Assembly: GCA_001557505.1 (NCBI GenBank)
Contig: LSAX01000005.1
Coordinates: forward strand, 1,674,001 to 1,738,000
Origin: Reticulascus tulasneorum
Lineage: Eukaryota; Ascomycota; Sordariomycetes; Glomerellales; Reticulascaceae
Reading direction: 5' to 3'
Length of the DNA stretch: 64,000 nt
The translations under genes and the position numbers were made by a program. Under the pieces are notes generated by a model, which was not told the origin of the DNA, made no database searches, and saw only the letters and a list, made by a program, of their open reading frames with translations. Below, one piece after another: positions 22,796 to 32,681 of this stretch; within the stretch, counting starts at the first letter, position 1, and each line of letters opens with the position of its first letter.

Positions 22796-24864
22796 CTCGA
22801 CTAAATGAAGGGCCGGCTACCCCCGAAGATGGATCTGCCGATGACTGCGATGGTATATATTGGGGGGGAGCGACACGCGACACAACAAACGGAAAGTGGC
22901 CGTTTCACATCACACGAGGGGCTTAAATACCCACGAGGGGGGTATCGGAGTAAGGAAGCCTGGAAGTTAAATATCCAGGAAGGTTTGTTTCGTGTCGCGG
23001 TCGAAAGTCCTAGGCAGCTCTAAAGGTTGAGAGGCACGTCGTTGCAGCTTGCGTAAGGCTTGGAGTAAAGCATGTGTCCCCTCTCCGCTCGAGCTCGATC
23101 AACCCTTATGAGCAGCCAATGGCCTTATCATTAACCCGAGCTTCGTTTGGGAAGGTGACGACGTAACTTGCCCGCACTGTGGGTGGCTGGTGCGCGGCCT
23201 CTGATTGGAGGAAGATGACAAAATTCCGGGGCTCCCAATGTTTACCACATCCAGTGTGCGGCAAAAGATTTGAAACCCCTCACCCTTCTGGATAATGTAC
23301 CTACGTTACGCACTCATGGCGCGCTCTTTGCAATGCAGGTGTGGTGCAAACCATTTGCTATTACACTAAACATAACGATTATCTCCATAAGGAGGTAGCA
23401 ACAGCAGAGCTGTGTAGTAACATCAATCATGTTAGCGCCGACATCTGGGATGTGTTCCATGTCAGTTGAACGCCTTGGGACGTCGCGCCATCTTCCAGCA
23501 CCTTGGCTTATGTAACCTTCTGGAATGAGCAGATTGCACACAGCCATGACTGCTCTGAAGCCCAAGGTACTTCATACTGACATAAATATCAACCTCCGCG
23601 AGCATCATGCCGACCAAACATGGCTCGTGGGGTCATTATTGGTTGCATTTGCCTCTTATATCTACGCCAGCATATCACCCCGTTAGTTTCGTGTTTGCGT
23701 GGCTTCCTATTTGGCCAACTTGTCGACAAGAGGCTGGCTCCATTGAGAATAGGTAAAATTTCCAGTCAAGAACAGCTCGGTGCCAGCTTTAAGGAGGCTG
23801 CCGCAATACACCTCTAGATCCTACCGGCCGGGCTTGGACTGACTTTGACTCACCTGCCAAGCAATACTGAGGACCGAATGATAGAAGAGTGCATACTTTC
23901 TCTCTTGGCCGATCTTTGTCGCTGCACAGCTCAATAACCAGGAGCGTGTATGCCAATGGCCCGTCCCTCATCGCAGCACGCAAGCGCGGCATAGGGCTGC
24001 ATGAGCTGCATATGTTTTGTGAGTTTGTCTCATAGGAAAGGCGGCGGCTCTTCAGCCTCAATCCAACACCATTCCCATTAGATATGTATTTATCCTACTA
24101 GGAACGACACGCTAGTTGAGCTTGATGTGAAACCGACAGGTTATTGCCATCCAACAACCTTGGAAAAGTGACATCTGTCTATTGTCAATGATATGTATAA
24201 GGGAGCTATCAGTTGTGTGCGGTTTGTAACGTTACACAGAGCGCGCTTCGAGCCAGAAACCAAAGCGAGGAGGGTGGGCAAAAAATAGCTTGCATTTATT
24301 TAGATGTTTGTTATTGTCTGTTATCATGAAGATCTTCTCTCATGCATTTCATTGTATTGGAATTGCCACCCTGGATAAGCCAAACTGGGAGACCGACCAA
24401 AGGTGTTTGCAGTTAACTTAGTTGGGGTCGTCCGATTTAGGCTTCTCCAAGTTCCGGTACTTGTGGAGGGGCTCATTTACCAGTGTTGGGAAAGTACCGG
24501 AGTTTGTGTGTTGTGTGTGTCATCACCTAAAATTGGGCATGGCAAGGGGGGGCAACGGAGCTGAGGGCTGCCAGAAATGGGAATCCAGTGATGACTCCCT
24601 TGCCTCCCTCCCCCCTCCCCCCCTCCCACAGTGACTGCACTGCATTTGGTGTGGGCAGGCATTCACTGTAAAGTAGCGTAGCGTACCCCGTATGCACTGC
24701 GAGAAACAGCGCAGAATCGGCCTGGCGACCCAAACAGAAAGAGGAGACCCAAGGGCCAAAAAATCCCCTAGGACAACAAAATCTTCAACGAAAGACGACA
24801 GATTGCCCAGAAAAACGGAAGGCTCATCGACCATTCGCATCGGGACGTGTCCGAGTAATCATGA
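22796..24864. promoter_or_regulatory. Divergent promoter region of ERD2-like and SAS4 genes
   Basis: 2.1 kb between divergent genes. No good coding frame on either strand. Contains a C-rich tract at 24603-24627 about 240 bp upstream of SAS4. Confidence 0.5.
24603..24627 (-). other. Potential G-quadruplex tract upstream of SAS4
   Basis: The plus strand is an almost pure C tract with single T breaks; the minus strand has four G-runs of at least three bases separated by single A residues, which meets the usual G-quadruplex pattern. Folding is inferred only. Confidence 0.45.
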
Positions 24865-26550
24865 ATGGCGCTTCTACTGTCGCCAATGGCATCCATCACT
24901 CGCTCCAACCGGAGAACTGAAGGCCTTCACCCCCATCACGCCAACGCCAACGCACACTTCACCGCGACGAGCACGCGAACCGCCCAAACCTTCCTCCACA
25001 ACCCAAACTCCGGCCGTACCAAGAGACCGATAGAACCCTCTGAACGCGATTTCGATGCCATCAAGTCCAAGAGGGCCAAAATCACCGTCGAGATCTTGTC
25101 CAAGCCCGGTCTGCAGGCCACCAAGACCGTCAACACGGTCAGCGTGACTCCGCAGCCCCCTGCGAGACCGGCTGTCGCGACTCTGAATCCCTCGAACCTG
25201 CCCTCGGCTCCCGCCAGCCACCACGATGCTCCCCAGCTGACAAAACATCAAGAAAAAGTCATCAATGGCATCAAGCATGAGCTGGACAAACTCCAGCCAC
25301 GCGATGCCGATACCAAGGAGCAGGGCCGCAAACTGCGCTCGCAGGAAGCAACCCGCTTCAAGAGCGAGTTGTCCGCCTACTTCCCGGATTACGATGAGGT
25401 GATTGGGAACGATCCCAAGGAGCACCGTCAGTGCCGATCCGCCGCCCCCTCGGATTTTCCGCTTCGCTATGCAGTTGCTAACGATTATTCAGACATCCTC
25501 AATACCGATACCCCCATTATTATTGTACAATCCCATCCATTACCTGCCCAGAACAGACCACTTGCCTTACCATTCACAACGCCGGATACAAGACCCGAAC
25601 CCCACTCTAGCTACGATAATTACCCCGTCCGCGGCTACGGTGACGCATTGTTTGGAGACCTCTTCGACTCGCAACAAATCGACTTTAGCTTTCTCGAGAC
25701 GCAGTACAAGGAAAAAACACCGGCCGACCCTCTCCCTGACGAATACTTTTTGCCCGCGCACAAGAAGGCTGAGAGGCTCGAAAAATCCATACGAAACACA
25801 GAAAAGGGGCGTGCACAACATGAAAAGGACCAGATCATCCGCCTGCTCGAAGGCTTGCAGGGACACGACTGGTTGAGGACCATGGGGGTGAGCGGCATCA
25901 CGGAAAGCCGGAAAAAGTCGTTCGAGCCGGCCAGAGCATACTTTATAAAAGGTTGCCAGGCTATCCTGGAAAAGTTCCGACAATGGAACATGGAGGAGAA
26001 GCGCCGGAAGGCGGAGAAGGACCGCGTCTTGGCTGAGCAGGCGGAAGCTGAGGAGGACGCAGAGGCAGTGGAAGATGTGGCCGTCGAGGAAGAGGAAGAC
26101 GACGAAGCTGAAGAGGAAGAAGAAGAGGAAGAGGAGGAAGCGGTGGCACAAGAGGCCGACGACGATGGTGTGGATGACAATGCTAGCGACGGAGATCCTC
26201 CAGACTACAGCGATGTCGACGCCTCGATCGCAAGACAGCTGCACGACGAAGCTGTCGCGCGGTCACGAATAGCAAACGCCGGGAAGAAGAGATCTCGGAC
26301 CGCCGTGCCCCAAGATCCTCCCATCCCCGACCCTCCACGAGAATTCACATCCTTCTTCAGAAAGAAATACGAACGTGAAGGGGCGCTAAGTAGACACCGC
26401 CGCGGAGGAAGAAAAGTGGTTGCATGGGGGCAACCCATCCCTGAGATACCCGAGATCGACTTCGATCTCCCCGAAGAATACCGAGACGAAGAGATCTTGA
26501 AGGCAAATGCCAGACGCAAGCGTAGAGACCGGAGGGGTAGCAAGCATTGA
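24865..26550 (+). CDS. sas4: Something-about-silencing protein 4 (SAS4-domain chromatin protein)
   Basis: Subunit of a MYST-type histone acetyltransferase assembly (the SAS complex in yeast). The frame is open throughout (561 codons) but includes a 66-nt intron at 25427-25492 with donor GTCAGT, branch GCTAAC and acceptor TTCAG. Its removal joins NDPKEH to ILNTDTPIIIV and leaves 539 aa. Order: basic, His/Asn-rich N-terminus; Lys/Arg nuclear signals (RAKI region); the SAS4 domain, about residues 220-370, with SYDNYPVRGYGDALFGDLFD, DEYFLPAHKKAERLEKS and GHDWLRTMGVSGI; a strongly acidic run; and a basic tail ending RRKRRDRRGSKH. A second Met at 24886 (MASITRSNRR) is an equally good start. Confidence 0.88.
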   Translation: MALLLSPMASITRSNRRTEGLHPHHANANAHFTATSTRTAQTFLHNPNSGRTKRPIEPSERDFDAIKSKRAKITVEILSKPGLQATKTVNTVSVTPQPPARPAVATLNPSNLPSAPASHHDAPQLTKHQEKVINGIKHELDKLQPRDADTKEQGRKLRSQEATRFKSELSAYFPDYDEVIGNDPKEHRQCRSAAPSDFPLRYAVANDYSDILNTDTPIIIVQSHPLPAQNRPLALPFTTPDTRPEPHSSYDNYPVRGYGDALFGDLFDSQQIDFSFLETQYKEKTPADPLPDEYFLPAHKKAERLEKSIRNTEKGRAQHEKDQIIRLLEGLQGHDWLRTMGVSGITESRKKSFEPARAYFIKGCQAILEKFRQWNMEEKRRKAEKDRVLAEQAEAEEDAEAVEDVAVEEEEDDEAEEEEEEEEEEAVAQEADDDGVDDNASDGDPPDYSDVDASIARQLHDEAVARSRIANAGKKRSRTAVPQDPPIPDPPREFTSFFRKKYEREGALSRHRRGGRKVVAWGQPIPEIPEIDFDLPEEYRDEEILKANARRKRRDRRGSKH

Positions 26551-27494
26551 TGGCGTTAGCGTGGTGAGAGTGTTATCCTGTATACTCTTTGGGCTGGCGT
26601 CTTCGTTTTGTAGAAGGCACTTGGACGGCATGGGTTTGGCGTGGCATATGTTGGTTGTATCCGGTAGATTCTCTGGCATGTCTAAATAAAAGAATTGTCC
26701 TTTCTCCGCATAAGCAGGAAAATCTAGTATTGGCATGTGTTTCATTGTGTTGGTGTCTTTGCATCTTGTGCTTGTAAGCTCAGTCCATGGCAGTGGTGTC
26801 GTGATTTCGAGTCCTCTGCGCAGTTACTTGTTGAAAAACGAAACGGCGTCAATGAGATCTAGAGCAGTCTTCTTCCACTATTAACTCAAAATCGACTTTA
26901 ACTAGGTAGTCCGTCTTAAGACGCAGAGAAACTGCAGCTACTTCGCATGTCCATGGATGGAGTGATGACATCTTTGTGATATAATAGTAGCTAGACTAGG
27001 TACCTGCAGCACAATTTAAGGCGGGGTAGTACCCCAACCGAACCGAACTCCACGCTTATGGTTAGGTGGAGGCAGCAGCACCGCAAGCTAAGGTTACAGA
27101 GGCTACAGGGGCGTGGCGCAACCAAGCGCGGCAAATCCCTGGACGCGCCGATCTGGCTAAACCAAACGAGCTTCACGTCGTGTTCTACAAAGCTTGAAAT
27201 CTTCCTCAGCAATTGCAACCACCCACCTTATCCTACCCGCCTCGCACAGTCACCGCGCCGATCGGTATACCTCTTGCATAAACTACTGCCAACGAAGCGT
27301 GTGCGCCTGCTACGAGCGCCCCGTCATTTGCGACAGGATGCCAGCAAACCTCGACGAGCCTCGAACGTAAGATTCCTGAGCGTTCACATACAACCATTCA
27401 CCGACCTTTCGGAGACAACCTCGGGCGGCTCCTGCCTTGTCTATAATTCTTGGACATTTCTTACCTCGCGCGCCTCGCAGGTGACGGAGTGAAA
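26551..27494. other. Intergenic: SAS4 3' flank and TAF2 promoter/5' UTR
   Basis: 0.94 kb between two plus-strand genes. The frame preceding TAF2 (27058-27492) is open but has no motif and is probably leader. Contains CTAGGTACCT near 26997. Confidence 0.55.
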
Positions 27495-30400
27495 ATGTCT
27501 TCAGTTGCTGAAATCGAGCCGAGTGAAGCGGACGACGAGCTCAAGCCGCTGCCTGACGAGCATCCACAACCATACTTCGTGATCCGGCAGGATGTCACGT
27601 TGGAGGTCAACTTCCGCGACAAGCGAATAGATGGCCGTGTCGAGATTACCTTTGCCACCATCAAGGGCCTTGCGGCGGATGAGCTTGCCATCGATGCGCG
27701 GCAGTGCGAGATCGACGTGGATCAAGTCCAGATCGAGCTCCTTAAAGACTCGCAGACTGTGGGGGCGCCGAGGAAGGCCACGGTCACCTATTCCGATCCT
27801 TACAAGTTGATGGACTACCCGCCGTCGTACAACTGGAATGCAGAGCATCACGATGTGCGAAGGATAAGGATGCGACCGCTGTTGCGGAACCGCGCAGACG
27901 ACGTACCTGCTGAAAATAGGGAATCAGTTGGCTGTACGCCTGTTGACGGTTCGCTCCGGATCAACTTGCGCGATGCACCCAGGGCCAAGGAGGACCCCGT
28001 ACCTGGCCTTCCAAAGCGGCCGACACTGATCATTCGCAAATCGACTCTAGCTGGACCCATGGCGGATGCGCTCGAGGCCGACACCACTGAATTTAAGGAG
28101 TACAGAGTCACCATTCCGTTCAGCACGCCGAACGTGAGGGATGGCCTCCAGTTTGTCGGTGTCGATCCAGGAGACCTCAGATATCCGCATGCCTACACTC
28201 GACACTCGGCCGACCCAGGGACGGCATGCTCTATTTTCCCCTGCATCGACGATGCTGGTTCGTGCTGCCTATGGACCATATCCGTCAAATGCCCAAGAAC
28301 CCTTGGTGATGCTTTGTGGCAGCGACTGGCAACTCAGCAGACCACGAACGGACAAGCCAATGGGGCTGTAGATCCGCAACAAAATCCCTGGCGAGACTAC
28401 TCTCTCACTGAGGAGGACAAACTCTTGGAAATGACAGTAGTCTGCTCTGGGACTCTCATCGATGAGATTGTTGACCCGGCCGATGATGGGAAGAAGATCG
28501 TGACCTTTGAGCTTGATAAAAAGGTGTCTGTACAGAAATTGGGGTTCGCTGTCGGGCCATTCGAGCATGTCGACCTGTGGTCAGACTTCAGAACGGAGGA
28601 AGATGATGACAAGCTTGGGGCAAATGCCTTGAAGATTCACGGCTACTGTCTTCCTGGACGAGCCGCCGAGGTACAAAATACTTGCGCCGCGCTTGCCGCA
28701 GCTGGCGACTTTTTCACGCTCACTTTTGCACGGTATCCCTTTGAAAGTTTCAAGTTGTGCTTCGTTGAGGATATGGTAGACGAGGCGGTTCCTCTCCACT
28801 CACTCTCCCTTGTCAGCACGCGCCTCCTTTTCCCCGAAGATGTCATTGACACCGAAATCGATGTGACCAGAATGCTGGTCCACAGCCTGGCGGCACAATG
28901 GTGTGGCATCAACCTGTTCCCGAACACCCGCAAGGATCTCTGGGTCGTGATCGGCATAGCCTATTACATGACCGATCTGTTCATGAAGAAGCTGTGCGGG
29001 AATAATGATTATCGATTCCGGACCAAAAGCATGGCAGACAAGCTGGTTACGCTTGACATTGACCGACCGTCTCTCCACGAGCTTGGTCAGGTGATTCATG
29101 TGGGGGATTTTGAGATGGAATTCATGGTGTTGAAAGCGCCGCTCGTACTGTTCATTCTCGACAAGAGGTTGATGAAGGCACCCTCTCAAACCAACCTGAC
29201 GAGAATCATCTCGAGAATTCTTTACAGAGCTAACATTGGCGAGAAGCAGAGTGACTGGATCATCAACTCAGAGTCGTTTCGCCGGACGTGCGAAAAGAAC
29301 GCCAAGAACAAGCTTGAGGCGTTCTGGGCCCAGTGGGTGTATGGCGCTGGCTGTCCGAAGTTCGACGTTTTCCAGCGGTTTAATAAGAAGAGACTATGCG
29401 TTGAGATGACGATCCGCCAGACACAAGACAGGGCGGCCAGCGAGCAGCGACTTATGGAGAAGGGAAATTTCCTGCGAGCCATCAAGGAAGCACTGTACGG
29501 CATTGCTGCTGGCCCGATGCAGCCGCTCTTTACCGGTCCCATGACCATCAGAATCCACGAGGCCGATGGCACCCCATATGAGCACATTGTGGAGATCCGC
29601 GAGGACGCGACCAAGGCCGCGAAATTTGAGATCCCCTACAACACAAAGTACAAGCGGCTGAAGAGAAACAGGCGACAAAGAGAGCGAGCAAATGCTCAGG
29701 CGAATGCTGACCCAGAAAACAACGAAGATACCCTCCTCTACTGCCTCGGAGATGTCTTGCAAGGCCAAGACGACGTTCTGGAATGGGAGTTCGAGGACTG
29801 GCCGCCCGAGATGGAGAAGCAGATGGATCAAGAGTCCTACGAGTGGATCCGCATGGACGCCGACTTTGAGTGGGTGTGCGAGATGAAGACGAACCTACAG
29901 AGTTATATGTATGTGTCCCAGCTACAGCAGGATAGGGATGTTGTCGCGCAGCAAGACTCGATGCTCTTTATGCAGAAGAGCCCGCCTCATCCACTCGTGT
30001 CTACGATTCTCACCAGAACTCTGGTTGATCGGAGATACTTTCACGGAATCAGAACCATGGCAGCCGATATACTACCGCGCCACGCTGTGGATAAGACCCG
30101 CATGATTGGACTCACGCATCTGTCCAGAGCATTCAAAGAACTTTTCTGCTACCCCGGCACGCAGACGCCCCGGCCCAACGACTTCTCGGACAAGAAGCAG
30201 TACATCATTCAATGCGCTGTCCCATTGGCTATCTCACGCATTCGGATGAACAACGGCAAATGCCCAGAGGCGGCCCAGAAATTCCTCCTGGAGCAGCTCC
30301 GCTTCAATAACAATAACAATAATGTCTATTCTGATCATTTCTACATCGCCAAGCTCCTGGAAGCTCTGGCAAACAGCCTCATCCCCGAGAAGCGGGGCGA

Positions 30401-32036
30401 ATCGGAGGTTGCGCTAGGGAACGAGGTCGTGGAGAAATCGCGGGAGGAGCAGCAATTTCTGCAAGACGCCCTCGATGAGATTGATCGGTACCGGAGAATG
30501 GATGAGTGGGCCAACTCGTACCACAACATCTGGACCATCACCGCACTCGACTGCAAGCAGCGCCTCATGAAGGACGGCGTCATCGAGAAGCGCCCGCTCG
30601 ACTTTGTGCAGTACCTTCAAGACGACACATGCGACCTTGTGCGCGTCAAGGCGTTCGAGGCCGTGGTTGACCTCGGTTACATGATGGAGCTGGTCGTATT
30701 CCGTCTCATCGTCTCCGCCATGAGCACGGACAGGTCCCCCTTCGTGCGAGACCGCCTCCTCAAAATATTCTGCTCTGGTCTTGCGAGCGTTGCGTTCGGG
30801 GAGCACAGCCCCGTCGCTGCACCTGCACCAGCTCTGGACCCAGAAATAGGGGCCGACGGGCTCCTGATCGTCCAAGACGCGGGGGCGGAGATTGAGGAGA
30901 GGCAGAGGCAGTTTGCCCGCAAGGAGAACCTGCCGGCGGCTCTCGCGGCGCTCAGGAAGGAGATGGAGGAAGTGTATGCCGATCACGAGCAGGACCTGCA
31001 GGCTGCAGTCTGGAAGGCGATGGATTCCGGTGTGCTTGGACGGGCAGAAAAGATCACGCTGCTCGAACTCTGCGGCACCATGTTTGACGCGGCCGACCGG
31101 TGGACGATTACCCTGAAGTATCCGGAACGATGGAGGGTCACTCGGCCAGTCCACCGTCATCCTGGCAAGGTATGTCTAGTCCAAAGCAGAAAGGAAGTCA
31201 CATCTAACAGGTTACAGCTCATACTCAACTTCAAGCGCCACTTCCGCATCGAGACCACACGGCCCATGGAGGTGGATGCGGAACCCGAATCCGTCGTCGT
31301 GGTTCCAGTACCAGCGCCAGCGCCAGTGCCCGCACCCGCACCTGCGCCTGCACCTGCACCCGTAGTGGCCAAGTCAGCCGAGCCCAAGCGTCTCATCGTA
31401 AGCATGAAGAACACAGCGGCCAAGGCCAACAAGCCCGCCGCAGCCCCTGCGCGGCCCTCCATCTCGGTCGCGCCGCCTGTGATCGCCCTAGAAGCAGACT
31501 CGATCGTGGCCCAGTCCCCCGCGAGCGCGCGGCCACCCTCGGGAGCCAAGGCCGCTGCCGCTTCCAAGGCATCAGGCACGCCGGGCAGCAAAAGTGCGAA
31601 GCGTGCCCGTGCCGACAAAGCCAACGGCACGGACGAGGCGTACCCTACGCCCAAGCGCCCCAAGCTCGAGTCCAAGACCCCGAGCTTCACCAGCGAACGC
31701 GCCGAGCCGCGGCGCAAGATGGTAACGCTCAAGCACCCCAACCTCCGCCGAATCCTGGGCCACGCGGACACAGTCAACGTCGCTCCTCGCAAGCCCAGCA
31801 CCGCATCGCCTGCGTCTCCGGTCGAGAACACAATCCAAGCCAAGCCAGCGCGCAAGCCCTTGCCATCCGGTGAGGCGGTACGTAAGCCTCTACCCTCCGG
31901 CCCCTCGGTCGCGGCACCGAGTCCGTCGCCCGCACCGTCCGCGCCTCCCCAGGCGAGCCCCCCGCCTACCAACGGCGAGAATGCCCCGCCGACGAAGCGC
32001 GTGAAGCTTGTCTTCAAGCGGCCCACGGCCAGTTGA
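27495..32036 (+). CDS. taf2: TFIID subunit 2 (Taf2)
   Basis: Large TFIID subunit that contacts the core promoter initiator. Start at 27495 (MSSVAEIEPSEADD); an in-frame Met at 27450 is probably leader. One in-frame intron, 31170-31217 (48 nt; donor GTATGT, branch TCTAAC, acceptor ACAG), joins HPGK to LILNFKRHF, giving 1497 aa. The N-terminal ~600 residues have the M1-aminopeptidase-like fold (VIRQDVTLEVNF, FPCIDDAGSCCLW). The peptidase motifs are lost: the zinc site reads HSLAAQWCG (from His463) and the substrate motif reads VDEAVP (from residue 428), as in other Taf2 proteins. HEAT-like helices follow, then a C-terminal disordered region with a Pro-Ala/Pro-Val repeat (about 31303-31362), Ser/Ala/Pro stretches and several Lys/Arg patches. 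Confidence 0.95.
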   Translation: MSSVAEIEPSEADDELKPLPDEHPQPYFVIRQDVTLEVNFRDKRIDGRVEITFATIKGLAADELAIDARQCEIDVDQVQIELLKDSQTVGAPRKATVTYSDPYKLMDYPPSYNWNAEHHDVRRIRMRPLLRNRADDVPAENRESVGCTPVDGSLRINLRDAPRAKEDPVPGLPKRPTLIIRKSTLAGPMADALEADTTEFKEYRVTIPFSTPNVRDGLQFVGVDPGDLRYPHAYTRHSADPGTACSIFPCIDDAGSCCLWTISVKCPRTLGDALWQRLATQQTTNGQANGAVDPQQNPWRDYSLTEEDKLLEMTVVCSGTLIDEIVDPADDGKKIVTFELDKKVSVQKLGFAVGPFEHVDLWSDFRTEEDDDKLGANALKIHGYCLPGRAAEVQNTCAALAAAGDFFTLTFARYPFESFKLCFVEDMVDEAVPLHSLSLVSTRLLFPEDVIDTEIDVTRMLVHSLAAQWCGINLFPNTRKDLWVVIGIAYYMTDLFMKKLCGNNDYRFRTKSMADKLVTLDIDRPSLHELGQVIHVGDFEMEFMVLKAPLVLFILDKRLMKAPSQTNLTRIISRILYRANIGEKQSDWIINSESFRRTCEKNAKNKLEAFWAQWVYGAGCPKFDVFQRFNKKRLCVEMTIRQTQDRAASEQRLMEKGNFLRAIKEALYGIAAGPMQPLFTGPMTIRIHEADGTPYEHIVEIREDATKAAKFEIPYNTKYKRLKRNRRQRERANAQANADPENNEDTLLYCLGDVLQGQDDVLEWEFEDWPPEMEKQMDQESYEWIRMDADFEWVCEMKTNLQSYMYVSQLQQDRDVVAQQDSMLFMQKSPPHPLVSTILTRTLVDRRYFHGIRTMAADILPRHAVDKTRMIGLTHLSRAFKELFCYPGTQTPRPNDFSDKKQYIIQCAVPLAISRIRMNNGKCPEAAQKFLLEQLRFNNNNNNVYSDHFYIAKLLEALANSLIPEKRGESEVALGNEVVEKSREEQQFLQDALDEIDRYRRMDEWANSYHNIWTITALDCKQRLMKDGVIEKRPLDFVQYLQDDTCDLVRVKAFEAVVDLGYMMELVVFRLIVSAMSTDRSPFVRDRLLKIFCSGLASVAFGEHSPVAAPAPALDPEIGADGLLIVQDAGAEIEERQRQFARKENLPAALAALRKEMEEVYADHEQDLQAAVWKAMDSGVLGRAEKITLLELCGTMFDAADRWTITLKYPERWRVTRPVHRHPGKVCLVQSRKEVTSNRLQLILNFKRHFRIETTRPMEVDAEPESVVVVPVPAPAPVPAPAPAPAPAPVVAKSAEPKRLIVSMKNTAAKANKPAAAPARPSISVAPPVIALEADSIVAQSPASARPPSGAKAAAASKASGTPGSKSAKRARADKANGTDEAYPTPKRPKLESKTPSFTSERAEPRRKMVTLKHPNLRRILGHADTVNVAPRKPSTASPASPVENTIQAKPARKPLPSGEAVRKPLPSGPSVAAPSPSPAPSAPPQASPPPTNGENAPPTKRVKLVFKRPTAS

Positions 32037-32681
32037 AAGTCTCCTCGGGCTTCCGGCGAATCACTTTTAAGAAAAGAAAAAAAAAAGGAAAAAAGCAAAA
32101 CTCCCTAGAGTCCATTAGGGCATTTCCTCTATTCAGGGTTGCTTTCGAACCCTCAGATCACGTTGCATTGCATGGCGTTTGGGTAGGAGGGGGGGGGGGG
32201 ATGGTGGACTGCCCAGGAAAAAGCAGGCTCATCCAAAACAGAATCGCCCGTCTAGAAGATGGCGACCGAGCGTGTATAGATAGTTCTAGCGTCGCTGTAG
32301 TATTAGAATGATTATGATACCCTCATATGATGGTCTGCTGTCTGTGACTGGTATCGGCTCTCGTGATTGTAATCTATATCTGCTCCCTATCTTACAAGGC
32401 ACGGCATTACGCAGGAGGGACAGATTCGGTTCTGCCAGACTTCATTATGTATGCACTCATTACTGGCTCGCAGTACACTATACGCCCAACAACCAAAGAC
32501 CTTGTCTCGACTTCCGCAGCGAGATTTCGTCTTCCACTTTATGCTACATTCACCTGCGCCAACTAACACAAAAAAAGAAACATCTCTGAGTTTTCAGAAG
32601 AACAGAGAACCGCCAACGCCATTGTGCCGGGAAACAACGAAATTCTCAAGAGAACCAACGCGCAAAGACAGGAGGTCCGAG
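32037..32681. other. Convergent intergenic space between TAF2 and the zinc transporter
   Basis: 645 bp holding two 3' ends. Contains an A-rich purine tract just after the TAF2 stop (about 32066-32100) and a run of 12 G at 32189-32200. No gene. Confidence 0.6.
32189..32200. repeat. Homopolymer run of 12 G
   Basis: Twelve consecutive G residues in the TAF2/ZRC1 convergent spacer; the exact length is prone to sequencing error. Confidence 0.7.

Noticed and set aside
30414..32098. 248- and 313-codon minus-strand frames
   Set aside because: Antisense to TAF2; the Ala/Gly/Val-rich one merely mirrors the Pro/Ala repeats of the Taf2 tail.
32130..32160. Reverse-strand GGGTTCGAAAGC resembling a tRNA B box
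   Set aside because: Lacks the TCC end and a foldable cloverleaf around it.
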